Source: Lentisphaerota bacterium (GTDB taxonomy: Bacteria; Verrucomicrobiota; Kiritimatiellia; RFP12; JAAYNR01). From it: a stretch of 32,574 nt of DNA. The notes beneath the pieces were generated by a model. It saw nothing but the letters and a program-made list of their open reading frames with translations, made no database searches and had not been told where the DNA came from. The stretch lies in NCBI GenBank assembly GCA_016873675.1, contig VGWG01000021.1, positions 1 to 32,574 of the forward strand, in the 5' to 3' direction. Made by a program: the position numbers and the translations under genes. Below, in pieces: positions 17,136 to 24,608 of this stretch (positions are counted from its first letter, which is position 1; the number at the start of each line of letters is the position of its first letter).

Positions 17136-17701
17136 TTTGTTATCTCTCCCACCGTTTCCTGATCGACGGGGACGAAGCGCCGGTCTGCACTCAGAACAAT
17201 CTGGTCCAAGCGGACACCATCCTCGCGATTGAGGAAGGCGAGCGTGTTGGTGCCTGCTTTCAGCGTGATCGGATGGGCCGTCCGGGCGATGGGATAGCGC
17301 ATCCAGTGCCATGTCTTGTACGTCGCATTCTCGCCGAACAAAAACGGGGGGGCGTCATTGATCTTGACGGAGAAGGAGTTGCCGCACTCGTCTTCCCACC
17401 AGACGCGGCACCACAACGTATAATCACCGTCTGCAGGCACGTGGACCACCAAGACCGCCCGGCCGTGGGGATTATCGGGCGGGTTCCCCTTCCCCTGGGG
17501 AATCTCCAGATACGCGGCATTCGCCGCGCCAGGCACGTATTTTGATCCATCAGGAACGGCGGTCTCCCTGACGACGACCACAGGCGCCTCCATGGTTTCC
17601 GCCGATTCGGCCTCGACCGTCACGCGCCCGTTTGCCCACCCGGTCCAAGGCAAGCAGGCAAGAACAGGGAGGCACAACGACAATGAATGCCATTTATTCA
17701 T
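17132..17701 (-). CDS. secreted CBM-like beta-sandwich protein
   Basis: This 189-residue protein begins with a signal peptide (residues 1 to about 24, ending GWANG) followed by a single beta-sandwich domain. The domain has the pattern of carbohydrate-binding modules of the CBM6/35-like kind: EAESAETM, a tyrosine in AAYLEIP, HVPADGDYTLWCRVWW, LKAGTNTLAFLNREDGVRLDQIVL. No catalytic domain is present. It should therefore be a periplasmic or surface sugar-binding protein. Its TGA overlaps the start of the O-antigen-ligase-like gene, which suggests a shared surface-polysaccharide role. The exact CBM family is uncertain. It heads the five-gene minus-strand chain; I see no convincing promoter in the 197-bp gap before it. 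Confidence 0.7.
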   Translation of the reverse strand: MNKWHSLSLCLPVLACLPWTGWANGRVTVEAESAETMEAPVVVVRETAVPDGSKYVPGAANAAYLEIPQGKGNPPDNPHGRAVLVVHVPADGDYTLWCRVWWEDECGNSFSVKINDAPPFLFGENATYKTWHWMRYPIARTAHPITLKAGTNTLAFLNREDGVRLDQIVLSADRRFVPVDQETVGEITK

Positions 17702-17851
17702 GCGGAGACATTAGCACATTTCAGATTATCAAACAAGAGACGTCATCAGTGATGAGCAATTCACCAGTTGAATCGCACCCACACGCTCCTCCTGTGCGTC
17801 TTTTTTGTCCTTGCACCGACTGATGGAATGGGGTCGCACGGAAATGGGCGC

Positions 17852-17900
17852 AACCTTCAGACAGGAGGAAATTCGTGGTGGTAATGGCCGGTTGAAGGTT
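17852..17900. repeat. inverted repeat at the 3' end of ettA
   Basis: AACCTTCA (17852-17859) and TGAAGGTT (17893-17900) are perfect 8-bp inverted arms separated by 33 bp, the right arm covering part of the ettA stop codon. There is no T-run after the stem in either direction, so it is not a standard intrinsic terminator. The rest of the 17702-17898 gap shows no gene. Confidence 0.45.
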
Positions 17901-19575
17901 ACGTGTGCCGGATGGGACGGAAGCGGATGCGGCTGGGGCGGTCGGCGGCGTCGCCCAGCAGTTTGCGTCGCTGCTCGTGGTAGTCGGAGTAGGAGCCTTC
18001 AAACCAGGTGACGGCCGAGTCGCCCTCGAAAGCCAGGATGTGGGTCGCCACGCGGTCGAGAAACCAGCGGTCATGGCTGATGACCATGGCACAGCCGCCG
18101 AAGGAGGTGACCGCCTCTTCGAGAGACCGGAGTGTGGTGACGTCGAGGTCGTTGGTCGGCTCGTCAAGCAGCAGCAGATTCCCGCCGCGGCGGAGCAGCT
18201 TGGCGAGGTGGACGCGGTTGCGCTCGCCGCCGGAAAGGGTGCCCACGCGCTTTTGCTGCTCGGCTCCCTTGAAGTTGAACCGGCTGCAGTAGGCTCTGCC
18301 GTTCATGGGACGTCCGCCAAGGTCCACGAACTCTGATCCGCCGGTAATCTCCTCGTAGACGGTGTGCGCGGCGTCGAGGGCGTCGCGAAGCTGGTCCACA
18401 TAGGAGACGGCCACCGTCGGGCCGACGGTGAGCGTGCCGGTGGTCGGGGCCAGCTTCCCCGTGATCAGATTAAAGAGGGTGGTCTTGCCTGATCCGTTGC
18501 CGCCGATTACACCGACGATGCCGCCGCGCGGGAGGTCGAACGAGACGTTCTCGAAGAGCTGGTTATCACCGAAAGACATCCCCAGATTGGCGGCACGGAC
18601 CACCAGATCGCCGAGGCGCGGACCGGGCGGAATCTGAATACGCAATTCGTCCTCCCGCGTATCGACCTGCTGATTGGCCAGTTCTTCGTATCGGGTGAGA
18701 CGGGCCTTGCTTCTGGCCCGGCGGCCGGAGGGATTGGTCCGTACCCACTGCAGTTCGTGCTCCAAGAGGCGGCGCCGACTCTCCATCTGCTTGGACTCGC
18801 GCTGCATGAGCTGTTGCTTCTGTTCGAGCCAGCTTTCGTAGTTGCCCTTGTAGGGGTAGGCGCGACCGGCGTCCAACTCCAGCATCCACTCCGTGACGTT
18901 GTTGAGAAAATAACGGTCATGCGTGACGACCACCAGCGTGCCGGTGAACTTCTTCAGGTAGGACTCGATCCACGCAACCGAATCGGCGTCGAGATGATTG
19001 GTCGGCTCGTCGAGCAGCAGGACGTCGGGGTTGGAGATGAGGAGACGGCACAGAGCCACGCGGCGGCGTTCGCCGCCCGAGAGGGTGTCGACCCGCGCGT
19101 CCGGGGGAGGCAACCGGAGCGCCTCCATGGCGAGTTCGACAAGGTGGTCCAGATTCCACAGGTCCTGAGCGTCGATGGCCTCCTGCAGCCGGCCGAGCTC
19201 GTCGTTGAGCCGGGTCGTCTCGGCGGCGGACGGCCCTTCTCCCAGTTTGTCGCAGATGGCATCATAGCGCGCCAAAATCCCCTGAGCCACGACGACGCCC
19301 TCCTGGACGCAGTCCATGACCGTCTTGCCCGGAGTGAGCTGCGGCTCCTGCGGCAGCCAGCCGATGCGGGCGTTCCGGGCGACTTGGCATTGCCCCATGA
19401 AATCGCGATCCTCGCCTGCGAGGATGCGCAACAGCGACGACTTGCCGGACCCATTGCCGCCGATCACGCCGATGTGCGCGCCGAAGAAGAACGAAAGACT
19501 GACTTCGCTCAGAATGGTCTTTTTCTCGTGTTGCTTCGTGAGACTGATCAGATTGAAGACATATTCGCCAGCCAT
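17899..19575 (-). CDS. ettA: ABC-F translational throttle protein
   Basis: EttA binds the ribosomal E site and gates entry into elongation according to the ATP/ADP ratio. It is cytoplasmic and has no membrane domain. The 558-residue length matches E. coli EttA (555). Two ATPase domains are present. The first has GGNGSGKSS, LSGGERRRV and LLLDEPTNHLD; the second has GGNGSGKTT, LSGGERNRV and LLLDEPTNDLD. The interdomain arm contains the ARSKARLTRYEEL motif and the EttA-type IPPGPRLGDLVV segment. The start at 19575 (MAGEYVF) is chosen because AGGA lies 9 bp upstream; an ATG two codons earlier is too close to it. Confidence 0.94.
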   Translation of the reverse strand: MAGEYVFNLISLTKQHEKKTILSEVSLSFFFGAHIGVIGGNGSGKSSLLRILAGEDRDFMGQCQVARNARIGWLPQEPQLTPGKTVMDCVQEGVVVAQGILARYDAICDKLGEGPSAAETTRLNDELGRLQEAIDAQDLWNLDHLVELAMEALRLPPPDARVDTLSGGERRRVALCRLLISNPDVLLLDEPTNHLDADSVAWIESYLKKFTGTLVVVTHDRYFLNNVTEWMLELDAGRAYPYKGNYESWLEQKQQLMQRESKQMESRRRLLEHELQWVRTNPSGRRARSKARLTRYEELANQQVDTREDELRIQIPPGPRLGDLVVRAANLGMSFGDNQLFENVSFDLPRGGIVGVIGGNGSGKTTLFNLITGKLAPTTGTLTVGPTVAVSYVDQLRDALDAAHTVYEEITGGSEFVDLGGRPMNGRAYCSRFNFKGAEQQKRVGTLSGGERNRVHLAKLLRRGGNLLLLDEPTNDLDVTTLRSLEEAVTSFGGCAMVISHDRWFLDRVATHILAFEGDSAVTWFEGSYSDYHEQRRKLLGDAADRPSRIRFRPIRHT

Positions 19576-19663
19576 GAGCATCAATCCTAATGCAGCGGGT
19601 GGAGCGTGACCGTGTCCGTCCACCCGCGAGGGTTTTGTTATGAGCCGCCCGTGTCGCGGCAGA

Positions 19664-20920
19664 TTACGACTGATGGTCCTTCGTCACGGCGGCAGTCAGG
19701 GTGCAGTTGCGCCCCTTGAAGGCGAACCACACGGTCCCCGCGATGCCGAAGGCAAAGGCCACTTTCAGATTCAGTTCCGGCGACACACGCCACAGCAGCG
19801 CGCCGCCGAAGGCGGCAAAGGCAACGAGCACGTCACGAATCAGGTAGTACAGCCCAAACATGGCGGCTTTGCGTCCTTCGGGAGCGAGATCCATGATCAG
19901 CGCCTTGCGGGTGGGCTCGCCAAACTCCTTGAGCCCGCGAAGCACAAATACCGCGATGAGCGGGGCGAGTGAGTGGGCATGCAGAAGCGCAAGCGGGAAA
20001 CACGTGAAGAAGGCGAACGTGATGAGCACAAAGGGTTTTTTTCCAAAATGATCGGCCATGTAGGCTACCGGAATGTAGACCAGGACAGCCGCAATGTTTT
20101 CGATCGCGGATAGCCATCCGAATGTCAATTCCGATACGGGATTCAGCACGGTGCGGGTGACCCATATCACCACAAAGGCATCCGGGATGCGTTCACAGAA
20201 ACGGATCAGGATGTCTGACGCGAGCAGATTCCTCAATCCGTCGGGCATCTCTCGCCAGAGGCGCAAGGGATTGGGCTCAGCGACTCGTTCGCCCGTCCCG
20301 TCGTCGACAATGAACCGTTGCTGCAGAACGGCGGCGATGAGCGCAAGCAGCAGCGCGGCCATGAATGCCGCGCGCACGCCGCGCTCGACGCCCCAGACCG
20401 CGATGCAGGCGCCGCCCGCAATCGGCCCCAGCATCTTGGGAATCCGCCTCACCAGGGCGAGCACCGAGACGCCGAGAGTGCGCCGGTTCTTCGGCACGAC
20501 CTTGGCGAGGATATCCATGGTGGCCGGGAGGGAGATCGCCGACCAGGAGATGAATAAGGCAGCGCCAATAAACACCGCCCACCACGTTCGAATCAGGATC
20601 ACACACAGGTAGCCGAGCATGGAGAGCAGATTAAAAACCAGCAAAGCACGTTTGGTGCCGAGCCGGTCGCTCAAATACCCGCCGGGGAAGGAGTAGAGCG
20701 CAGAGAGCAGATCATCCATGCCCGCCAACACCCCGATCGCCAGAATGGCCGTCGATGATTGAGCCAGTTCTTGCAGATAAAGCGGCAAAAAACGCTCGGC
20801 CATGTGCTCGCCCATGCCCACCAGGACAACCATGCCGAGCAAGCCAAACAGGCTGCGCTTGTGGATGCTCGCGAGCGGCGCAGATACGGATGACTCAGGG
20901 TTCACGTTTTCCAATTTCAA
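19664..20920 (-). CDS. major facilitator superfamily transporter
   Basis: This 418-residue protein has about twelve hydrophobic segments in two halves. The MFS loop motif between helices 2 and 3 appears as GGYLSDRLGTKRAL, and the equivalent in the second half as AYMADHFGKKPF. A central hydrophilic loop follows helix 6 (about 195-225). The substrate is unknown. The best start is a TTG at 20920 (MKLENVNPESS) with no clear ribosome binding site; a GTG at 20905 is an alternative and no ATG is well placed. It begins 18 bp after the lactonase gene on the same strand, so the two are probably co-transcribed. This suggests, weakly, a sugar or sugar-acid substrate. Confidence 0.88.
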   Translation of the reverse strand: MKLENVNPESSVSAPLASIHKRSLFGLLGMVVLVGMGEHMAERFLPLYLQELAQSSTAILAIGVLAGMDDLLSALYSFPGGYLSDRLGTKRALLVFNLLSMLGYLCVILIRTWWAVFIGAALFISWSAISLPATMDILAKVVPKNRRTLGVSVLALVRRIPKMLGPIAGGACIAVWGVERGVRAAFMAALLLALIAAVLQQRFIVDDGTGERVAEPNPLRLWREMPDGLRNLLASDILIRFCERIPDAFVVIWVTRTVLNPVSELTFGWLSAIENIAAVLVYIPVAYMADHFGKKPFVLITFAFFTCFPLALLHAHSLAPLIAVFVLRGLKEFGEPTRKALIMDLAPEGRKAAMFGLYYLIRDVLVAFAAFGGALLWRVSPELNLKVAFAFGIAGTVWFAFKGRNCTLTAAVTKDHQS

Positions 20921-20938
20921 CGGGGTTTAAATTCAGGC

Positions 20939-22048
20939 TCAGCTTACACGGGAACCGCACGGGGTGTCAATGCGTTCACTAACCGGCCGACCGAATACGA
21001 TGCAGACGGGGCGGTGGATGGCCTGGGGGCCGCAGGCCGGCTCCAGTCGTCCGGTGGCGGCGTCGTAGGCATAGGAGCAGATGGTGTTGGAGGTTTCATG
21101 TCCGGCGAGAATGAATGCCTCTCCGGGGATGAAGGCGAAATCACGGGGGCCAGCGCCGGCGAGCCTGGAAATCGCTAGAAGGTCCAAGCGTCCGGAATCG
21201 GGATCGACATCAAACGCGGCGATGCTGTCGTGGCCGCGGTTGGAGGCGAGGAGGCGTCGGCCGTCGCCCGAGCATTTGAGCGCGGCGGCTTTGCTGAAGG
21301 CATGAAAGTCCGATGGAAGCGTGCTGCGCGTGTGCAGCGGGATGAAGGCATCGCCCGTATAGCGGTACGCCGTGAGCGTGTTGTTGAGTTCGTTCAAGAG
21401 AAAGGCGAATCGGCCGTTGGGATGGAAGACCAGGTGGCGGGGGCCTGCACCGGGCGCGGTCGTGATCGTGAGGTCTGCCACGGGTGAAAGTCCGTTCCGG
21501 CGGTGCGGCCAGTCATACGCCAGAACACGGTCGAGGCCGAGATCGGCGATACAGAGGCATTTGCCGTCGGGCGTGATGCGGACGCAGTGGGCGTGGGCCT
21601 TGTCCTGACGATGGGCATCGGGGCCGCTGCCCGCGTGGGTGACGGTGACCGGCGGCGTGTCGGCAAACGCGCCGTCGGGGGTCAGGTCGCAGAAACCGGA
21701 CACGGCATGGGCGTATTCGGCGAAGGCCAGAGCCGTCTCAGCGGCGTCGAGTGAGATATGGCAGGGGACAGTGAGGGTAACCGGCTTGCGATTGAGCAGC
21801 GTCAACGTGGCGTCGCTGATCCGGTAGGCGGCGACATACCCAGCGGGGGACGTCAGCCCCGAAGCCATGATCCCCTGAACGGCGTAAAGGACGGGGCGCG
21901 TTTCGGAACAGACGAGGTAGGTGGCGTTGATCATCCCGCGAACCACGCCGACAAACCTGAACGCGCCCGTCTCGGTGTCGGTCTCAAGAATATGGATCCC
22001 CGTCTCCGTCGCGTCGGTATACGTGCCGATGTAGGTCACAACCTTCAT
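20939..22048 (-). CDS. lactonase-family beta-propeller (6-phosphogluconolactonase-like)
   Basis: This 369-residue protein belongs to the seven-bladed propeller lactonase family that includes YbhE/Pgl, which hydrolyses 6-phosphogluconolactone, and carboxy-muconate-type enzymes. Typical pieces are YIGTYTDATETGIHIL at the N terminus, HAHCVRITPDGKCLCIADLG, GAGPRHLVFHPNGRFAFLLNEL, ASNRGHDSIAAFDVD and GAGPRDFAFIPGEAFILAGHET. No signal peptide is seen, so it is cytoplasmic. GGGGGA lies just upstream of its ATG. The pentose-phosphate role is plausible, but the family includes members of other specificity. It is divergent from pheS across a 140-bp gap and precedes the MFS gene. Confidence 0.85.
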   Translation of the reverse strand: MKVVTYIGTYTDATETGIHILETDTETGAFRFVGVVRGMINATYLVCSETRPVLYAVQGIMASGLTSPAGYVAAYRISDATLTLLNRKPVTLTVPCHISLDAAETALAFAEYAHAVSGFCDLTPDGAFADTPPVTVTHAGSGPDAHRQDKAHAHCVRITPDGKCLCIADLGLDRVLAYDWPHRRNGLSPVADLTITTAPGAGPRHLVFHPNGRFAFLLNELNNTLTAYRYTGDAFIPLHTRSTLPSDFHAFSKAAALKCSGDGRRLLASNRGHDSIAAFDVDPDSGRLDLLAISRLAGAGPRDFAFIPGEAFILAGHETSNTICSYAYDAATGRLEPACGPQAIHRPVCIVFGRPVSERIDTPCGSRVS

Positions 22049-22115
22049 GATGATTCCCCCGGGATCAGGAAGGGGCTAGTATCGCACCCGATTCAGAGGG
22101 CTGTCCACAAAACTT

Positions 22116-22144
22116 TTTACCCCGCACGGGTTACATGGTATGAT
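22116..22144 (+). promoter_or_regulatory. extended -10 promoter of pheS
   Basis: TTTACC (22116-22121), a 17-bp spacer and TATGAT (22139-22144) preceded by TGG form an extended -10 sigma70-like promoter. It lies 45 bp before the pheS start and is probably the only promoter for the whole pheS-cassette-pheT stretch that I can see. Confidence 0.55.
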
Positions 22145-22147
22145 CTC

Positions 22148-22165
22148 ACCCATTTCGTAATGGGT
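22148..22165 (+). promoter_or_regulatory. perfect hairpin at the pheS transcript start
   Basis: ACCCATT and AATGGGT form a perfect 7-bp stem around a TCGT tetraloop. It lies 3 bp downstream of the -10 box, so it either covers the transcription start as an operator or forms a 5'-terminal stem protecting the mRNA. The leader is too short for a T-box or a Phe attenuator. Confidence 0.5.
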
Positions 22166-22188
22166 TACTGATGAAGGAAGCGTGTGTC

Positions 22189-23205
22189 ATGACGTTGGCA
22201 GAACTGGAAAAGATGGGCGGAGAGGCACTGGCCTCGGCGGCGGGCGCGGCAGATCTCGCCGCGCTGGATCAGGTGCGGGTTTGCTACTTCGGCCGAAACG
22301 GGCTGATCCCGGCGCTGGTGAAGCAGATGAAGGACGTGCCAGCGGAGGACCGACCGGTCTTTGGCAAGCAACTGAACGCCTGGCGCGGCCAACTGGAGAC
22401 CTTGCTGGAGGCTCGCAAGGTTGAACTGGCGACGCCCGTCACGCAGGGGCCTGCCTTTGACGGCTCCTTGCCGGGACGCTGGCACGGCACCGGCGCGGCG
22501 CATCCGATCTCGCAGGTGATCGAGTCGGTCGCGCGCATCTTCGCCAAGCTGGGGTTCGCCGTGGCTGACGGACCCGATATCGAGAATACCTTCAATAATT
22601 TTACGGCGCTGAACACCGCGCCGCACCACCCGTCGATGGATGCGGCGGACACGTTCTGGCTCGATGACGACCGACTCTTGCGCACCCAGACCTCGCCGGT
22701 GCAGATCCGGGTCATGACCAGCCACCAGCCGCCCGTGCGGATCATCACGCCGGGCCGGTGCTACCGCCGGGACACCACCGACGCCACCCACAGCGCCAAC
22801 TTCCATCAGGTGGAGGGGCTCTATGTCGACACCAAACCGGTTTCGCTGGCCGACCTCAAATCGACGCTCGCGTATTTCGCCCGGGAGATGATGGGGCCTG
22901 ATGTCGGCGTTCGTTTCCGTCCGCACTTTTTCCCCTTCACCGAACCCAGCGTGGAGGTCGACTTCTCCTGCCACGTCTGCGGCGGCGCGGGGTGCCGGGT
23001 CTGCAAAATGAGCGGATGGATCGAGATCGCCGGTGCCGGCATGGTCGACCCTCGCGTCTATCGCTTTGTCGGCTATGATCCCGAGTCGGTCTATGGCTAC
23101 GCCTTCGGCATGGGCGTCGAACGGATCGCCATGATCAAATACGGGATCAAGGATATCCGGAGCCTCTACGAGAACGACGTGCGGTTCCTGGGACAGTTCG
23201 CTTGA
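22189..23205 (+). CDS. pheS: phenylalanine-tRNA ligase alpha subunit
   Basis: PheS is the catalytic subunit of the alpha2-beta2 synthetase that charges tRNA-Phe. The 338-residue protein has an N-terminal tRNA-contacting helical region (1-80) and class II synthetase motifs. Motif 2 is GRCYRRDTTDATHS followed by FHQVEG. Motif 3 is GMGVERIAMIKYGI, followed by the DIRSLYENDVRFL tail. The CHVCGGAGCRVC cysteine cluster is as in other bacterial PheS. The start at 22189 has AAGGAAG (22174-22180) at 8 bp; an in-frame ATG at 22171 lacks one. The partner pheT is not adjacent but starts 4.07 kb downstream, after three inserted genes. Confidence 0.97.
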   Translation: MTLAELEKMGGEALASAAGAADLAALDQVRVCYFGRNGLIPALVKQMKDVPAEDRPVFGKQLNAWRGQLETLLEARKVELATPVTQGPAFDGSLPGRWHGTGAAHPISQVIESVARIFAKLGFAVADGPDIENTFNNFTALNTAPHHPSMDAADTFWLDDDRLLRTQTSPVQIRVMTSHQPPVRIITPGRCYRRDTTDATHSANFHQVEGLYVDTKPVSLADLKSTLAYFAREMMGPDVGVRFRPHFFPFTEPSVEVDFSCHVCGGAGCRVCKMSGWIEIAGAGMVDPRVYRFVGYDPESVYGYAFGMGVERIAMIKYGIKDIRSLYENDVRFLGQFA

Positions 23206-23214
23206 TCGTGTAAC

Positions 23215-23466
23215 ATGAACACCGCCGACCTCAACAACCAACAGACTGAACAGCACGCAACACCAGCGGGCACACGGTACCGGCGTCAGTTTGTTCGGGA
23301 AGCAATGGAAGGCTTTCACAAGAATTTTGCGCCGGAGAGCAGACCCGTCTACGTAAGCGGCTTCGGGGGGCGCATGACACGATTGATGAGGGTCCATTTC
23401 AACGGAACGCAGTTGATGAAACCGGTTGCATGCATTGCCGGCGACAACCGACCGGGGGTGAAATGA
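23215..23466 (+). CDS. small unknown protein heading the methyltransferase cassette
   Basis: This 83-residue protein is not recognisable. It is basic, with a polar N-terminal 20 residues, a RYRRQFVREAMEGFHKNF helix-like segment and a C-terminal half containing YVSGFGGRMTRLMRVHF and ending GDNRPGVK. No signal peptide, membrane segment or cysteine cluster is seen. It starts 9 bp after the pheS stop with a weak ribosome binding site. Its TGA overlaps the ATG of the first methyltransferase (23463-23466), which argues that it is translated and coupled to it. Small genes before modification enzymes can be controller proteins, but no helix-turn-helix is evident, so no function is proposed. It could also be a chance frame that only serves translational coupling. 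Confidence 0.5.
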   Translation: MNTADLNNQQTEQHATPAGTRYRRQFVREAMEGFHKNFAPESRPVYVSGFGGRMTRLMRVHFNGTQLMKPVACIAGDNRPGVK

Positions 23467-24608
23467 GCACGAAGGCATCACTGTACCCGAAATCAAGGAA
23501 GAAGGATGCCGATAGGCTTGCCGCTGTCGGATCCTTTGCGGCTTGTTTCGCGCGGCGGGTCGTCGATGCCGAGGCGATCTATGAAGTCGCAGGCACCGAT
23601 CACACGCAAGCGCATGATGCTTTTCAAAAGACCGGCTATACGGTTCTCACCCATCGTGAATGCCCAAATCTGCTTGTATCGGGCCAAATGTTGCTATGGC
23701 CTGCCGACGAGCCGGTGCCTGATGTTCAGTCGTCAGTGCCCGCATCCCCAGCGTATAATCCAGATGACGGACGGCGATTCACACCGGAAAAGCCTCTTTT
23801 GGCAAACGACCTAAGAGATCAGTTGTTCGAAGGCGATTGCTTGCAGCTTCTGCCTTTTTTTCCCGAGAATAGTGTAGACATGGTTCTGTGTGATCTGCCG
23901 TATGGGACTACGCAGAATAAATGGGATAGCTTAATTCCGCTCACCCCATTATGGATTCAGTACCAGCGCATTCTCAAGCCCAATGGTGTTGTTGTACTGA
24001 CCGCCCAAGGCGTGTTCACCGCTAAGGTTATTTTAAGTAACGAAAACTGGTTCAAGTATAAGATCGTGTGGGAGAAATCGAAGCCGACCAATTTTCTGAA
24101 CGCCAAAAAACAGCCGCTCAGAAAGCACGAGGATATCTGTGTCTTCTATGGCCGACAGCCGGTCTATCATCCCGAGATGAGCCAGGGCGCGCCCTATGAC
24201 AAAGGGGTGCGGAAAAACCAGTTGTCCGGCAGTTACGGTGATTTTCTTCCGGCACGGGTTCAGAGCGGCGGCGAACGCTACCCGACGGATGTGGTCTATT
24301 TCAAGACAGCGGAAAGCGAAGGGCCGGTCTGGCATCCGACACAGAAACCCGTAGAATTGGGGCGCTATCTCGTTCGTACGTTCACAGAGCCCGGCGCATT
24401 GGTCTTAGACAATGCATTCGGAAGTGGCAGCTTTCTGGTTGCCGCCGCGATGGAGGGCCGCCGCTACGTCGGTATCGAACGGAATCTGGATGTGCACCTG
24501 TTCAAGCGCGTACAGATCGACTATGTGGGTGTCGCCAGACAACGGCTTGAGCAGGCGCAGGCGCTTCTGAAAAAGTCGAACCCAGGTTACGTGATCGGAG
24601 CGGCATGA
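23463..24608 (+). CDS. beta-class DNA methyltransferase (N6-adenine or N4-cytosine)
   Basis: This 381-residue S-adenosylmethionine-dependent methyltransferase has the catalytic motif DLPYG (144-148) before the cofactor motif FGSGS (319-323). That order defines beta-class amino-methyltransferases; Asp-Leu-Pro-Tyr is a common variant of DPPY. HPTQKP, typical of the family, lies just before the cofactor region. Residues 1-80 form an extra N-terminal domain beginning with KASLYP and ending in LLWP, which recurs in the next gene. GGGGGTGAA precedes the ATG, and the last codons overlap the next start (ATGA, 24605-24608). The recognition sequence cannot be read. Codon choice and GC are lower than in the flanking phe genes, suggesting transfer. 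Confidence 0.9.
   Translation: MSTKASLYPKSRKKDADRLAAVGSFAACFARRVVDAEAIYEVAGTDHTQAHDAFQKTGYTVLTHRECPNLLVSGQMLLWPADEPVPDVQSSVPASPAYNPDDGRRFTPEKPLLANDLRDQLFEGDCLQLLPFFPENSVDMVLCDLPYGTTQNKWDSLIPLTPLWIQYQRILKPNGVVVLTAQGVFTAKVILSNENWFKYKIVWEKSKPTNFLNAKKQPLRKHEDICVFYGRQPVYHPEMSQGAPYDKGVRKNQLSGSYGDFLPARVQSGGERYPTDVVYFKTAESEGPVWHPTQKPVELGRYLVRTFTEPGALVLDNAFGSGSFLVAAAMEGRRYVGIERNLDVHLFKRVQIDYVGVARQRLEQAQALLKKSNPGYVIGAA

Noticed and set aside
17852-17900. Terminator for ettA
   Set aside because: The inverted arms are perfect, but the loop is 33 nt and no T-run follows on the minus strand.
17721-18167. Extra minus-strand gene overlapping the 3' end of ettA
   Set aside because: Its translation is a Ser/Thr/Pro-rich shadow of ettA in another frame, with no independent coding evidence.
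22145-22188. T-box or Phe attenuator before pheS
   Set aside because: The leader is only about 40 nt, with no Phe-codon-rich peptide and no terminator/antiterminator pair.
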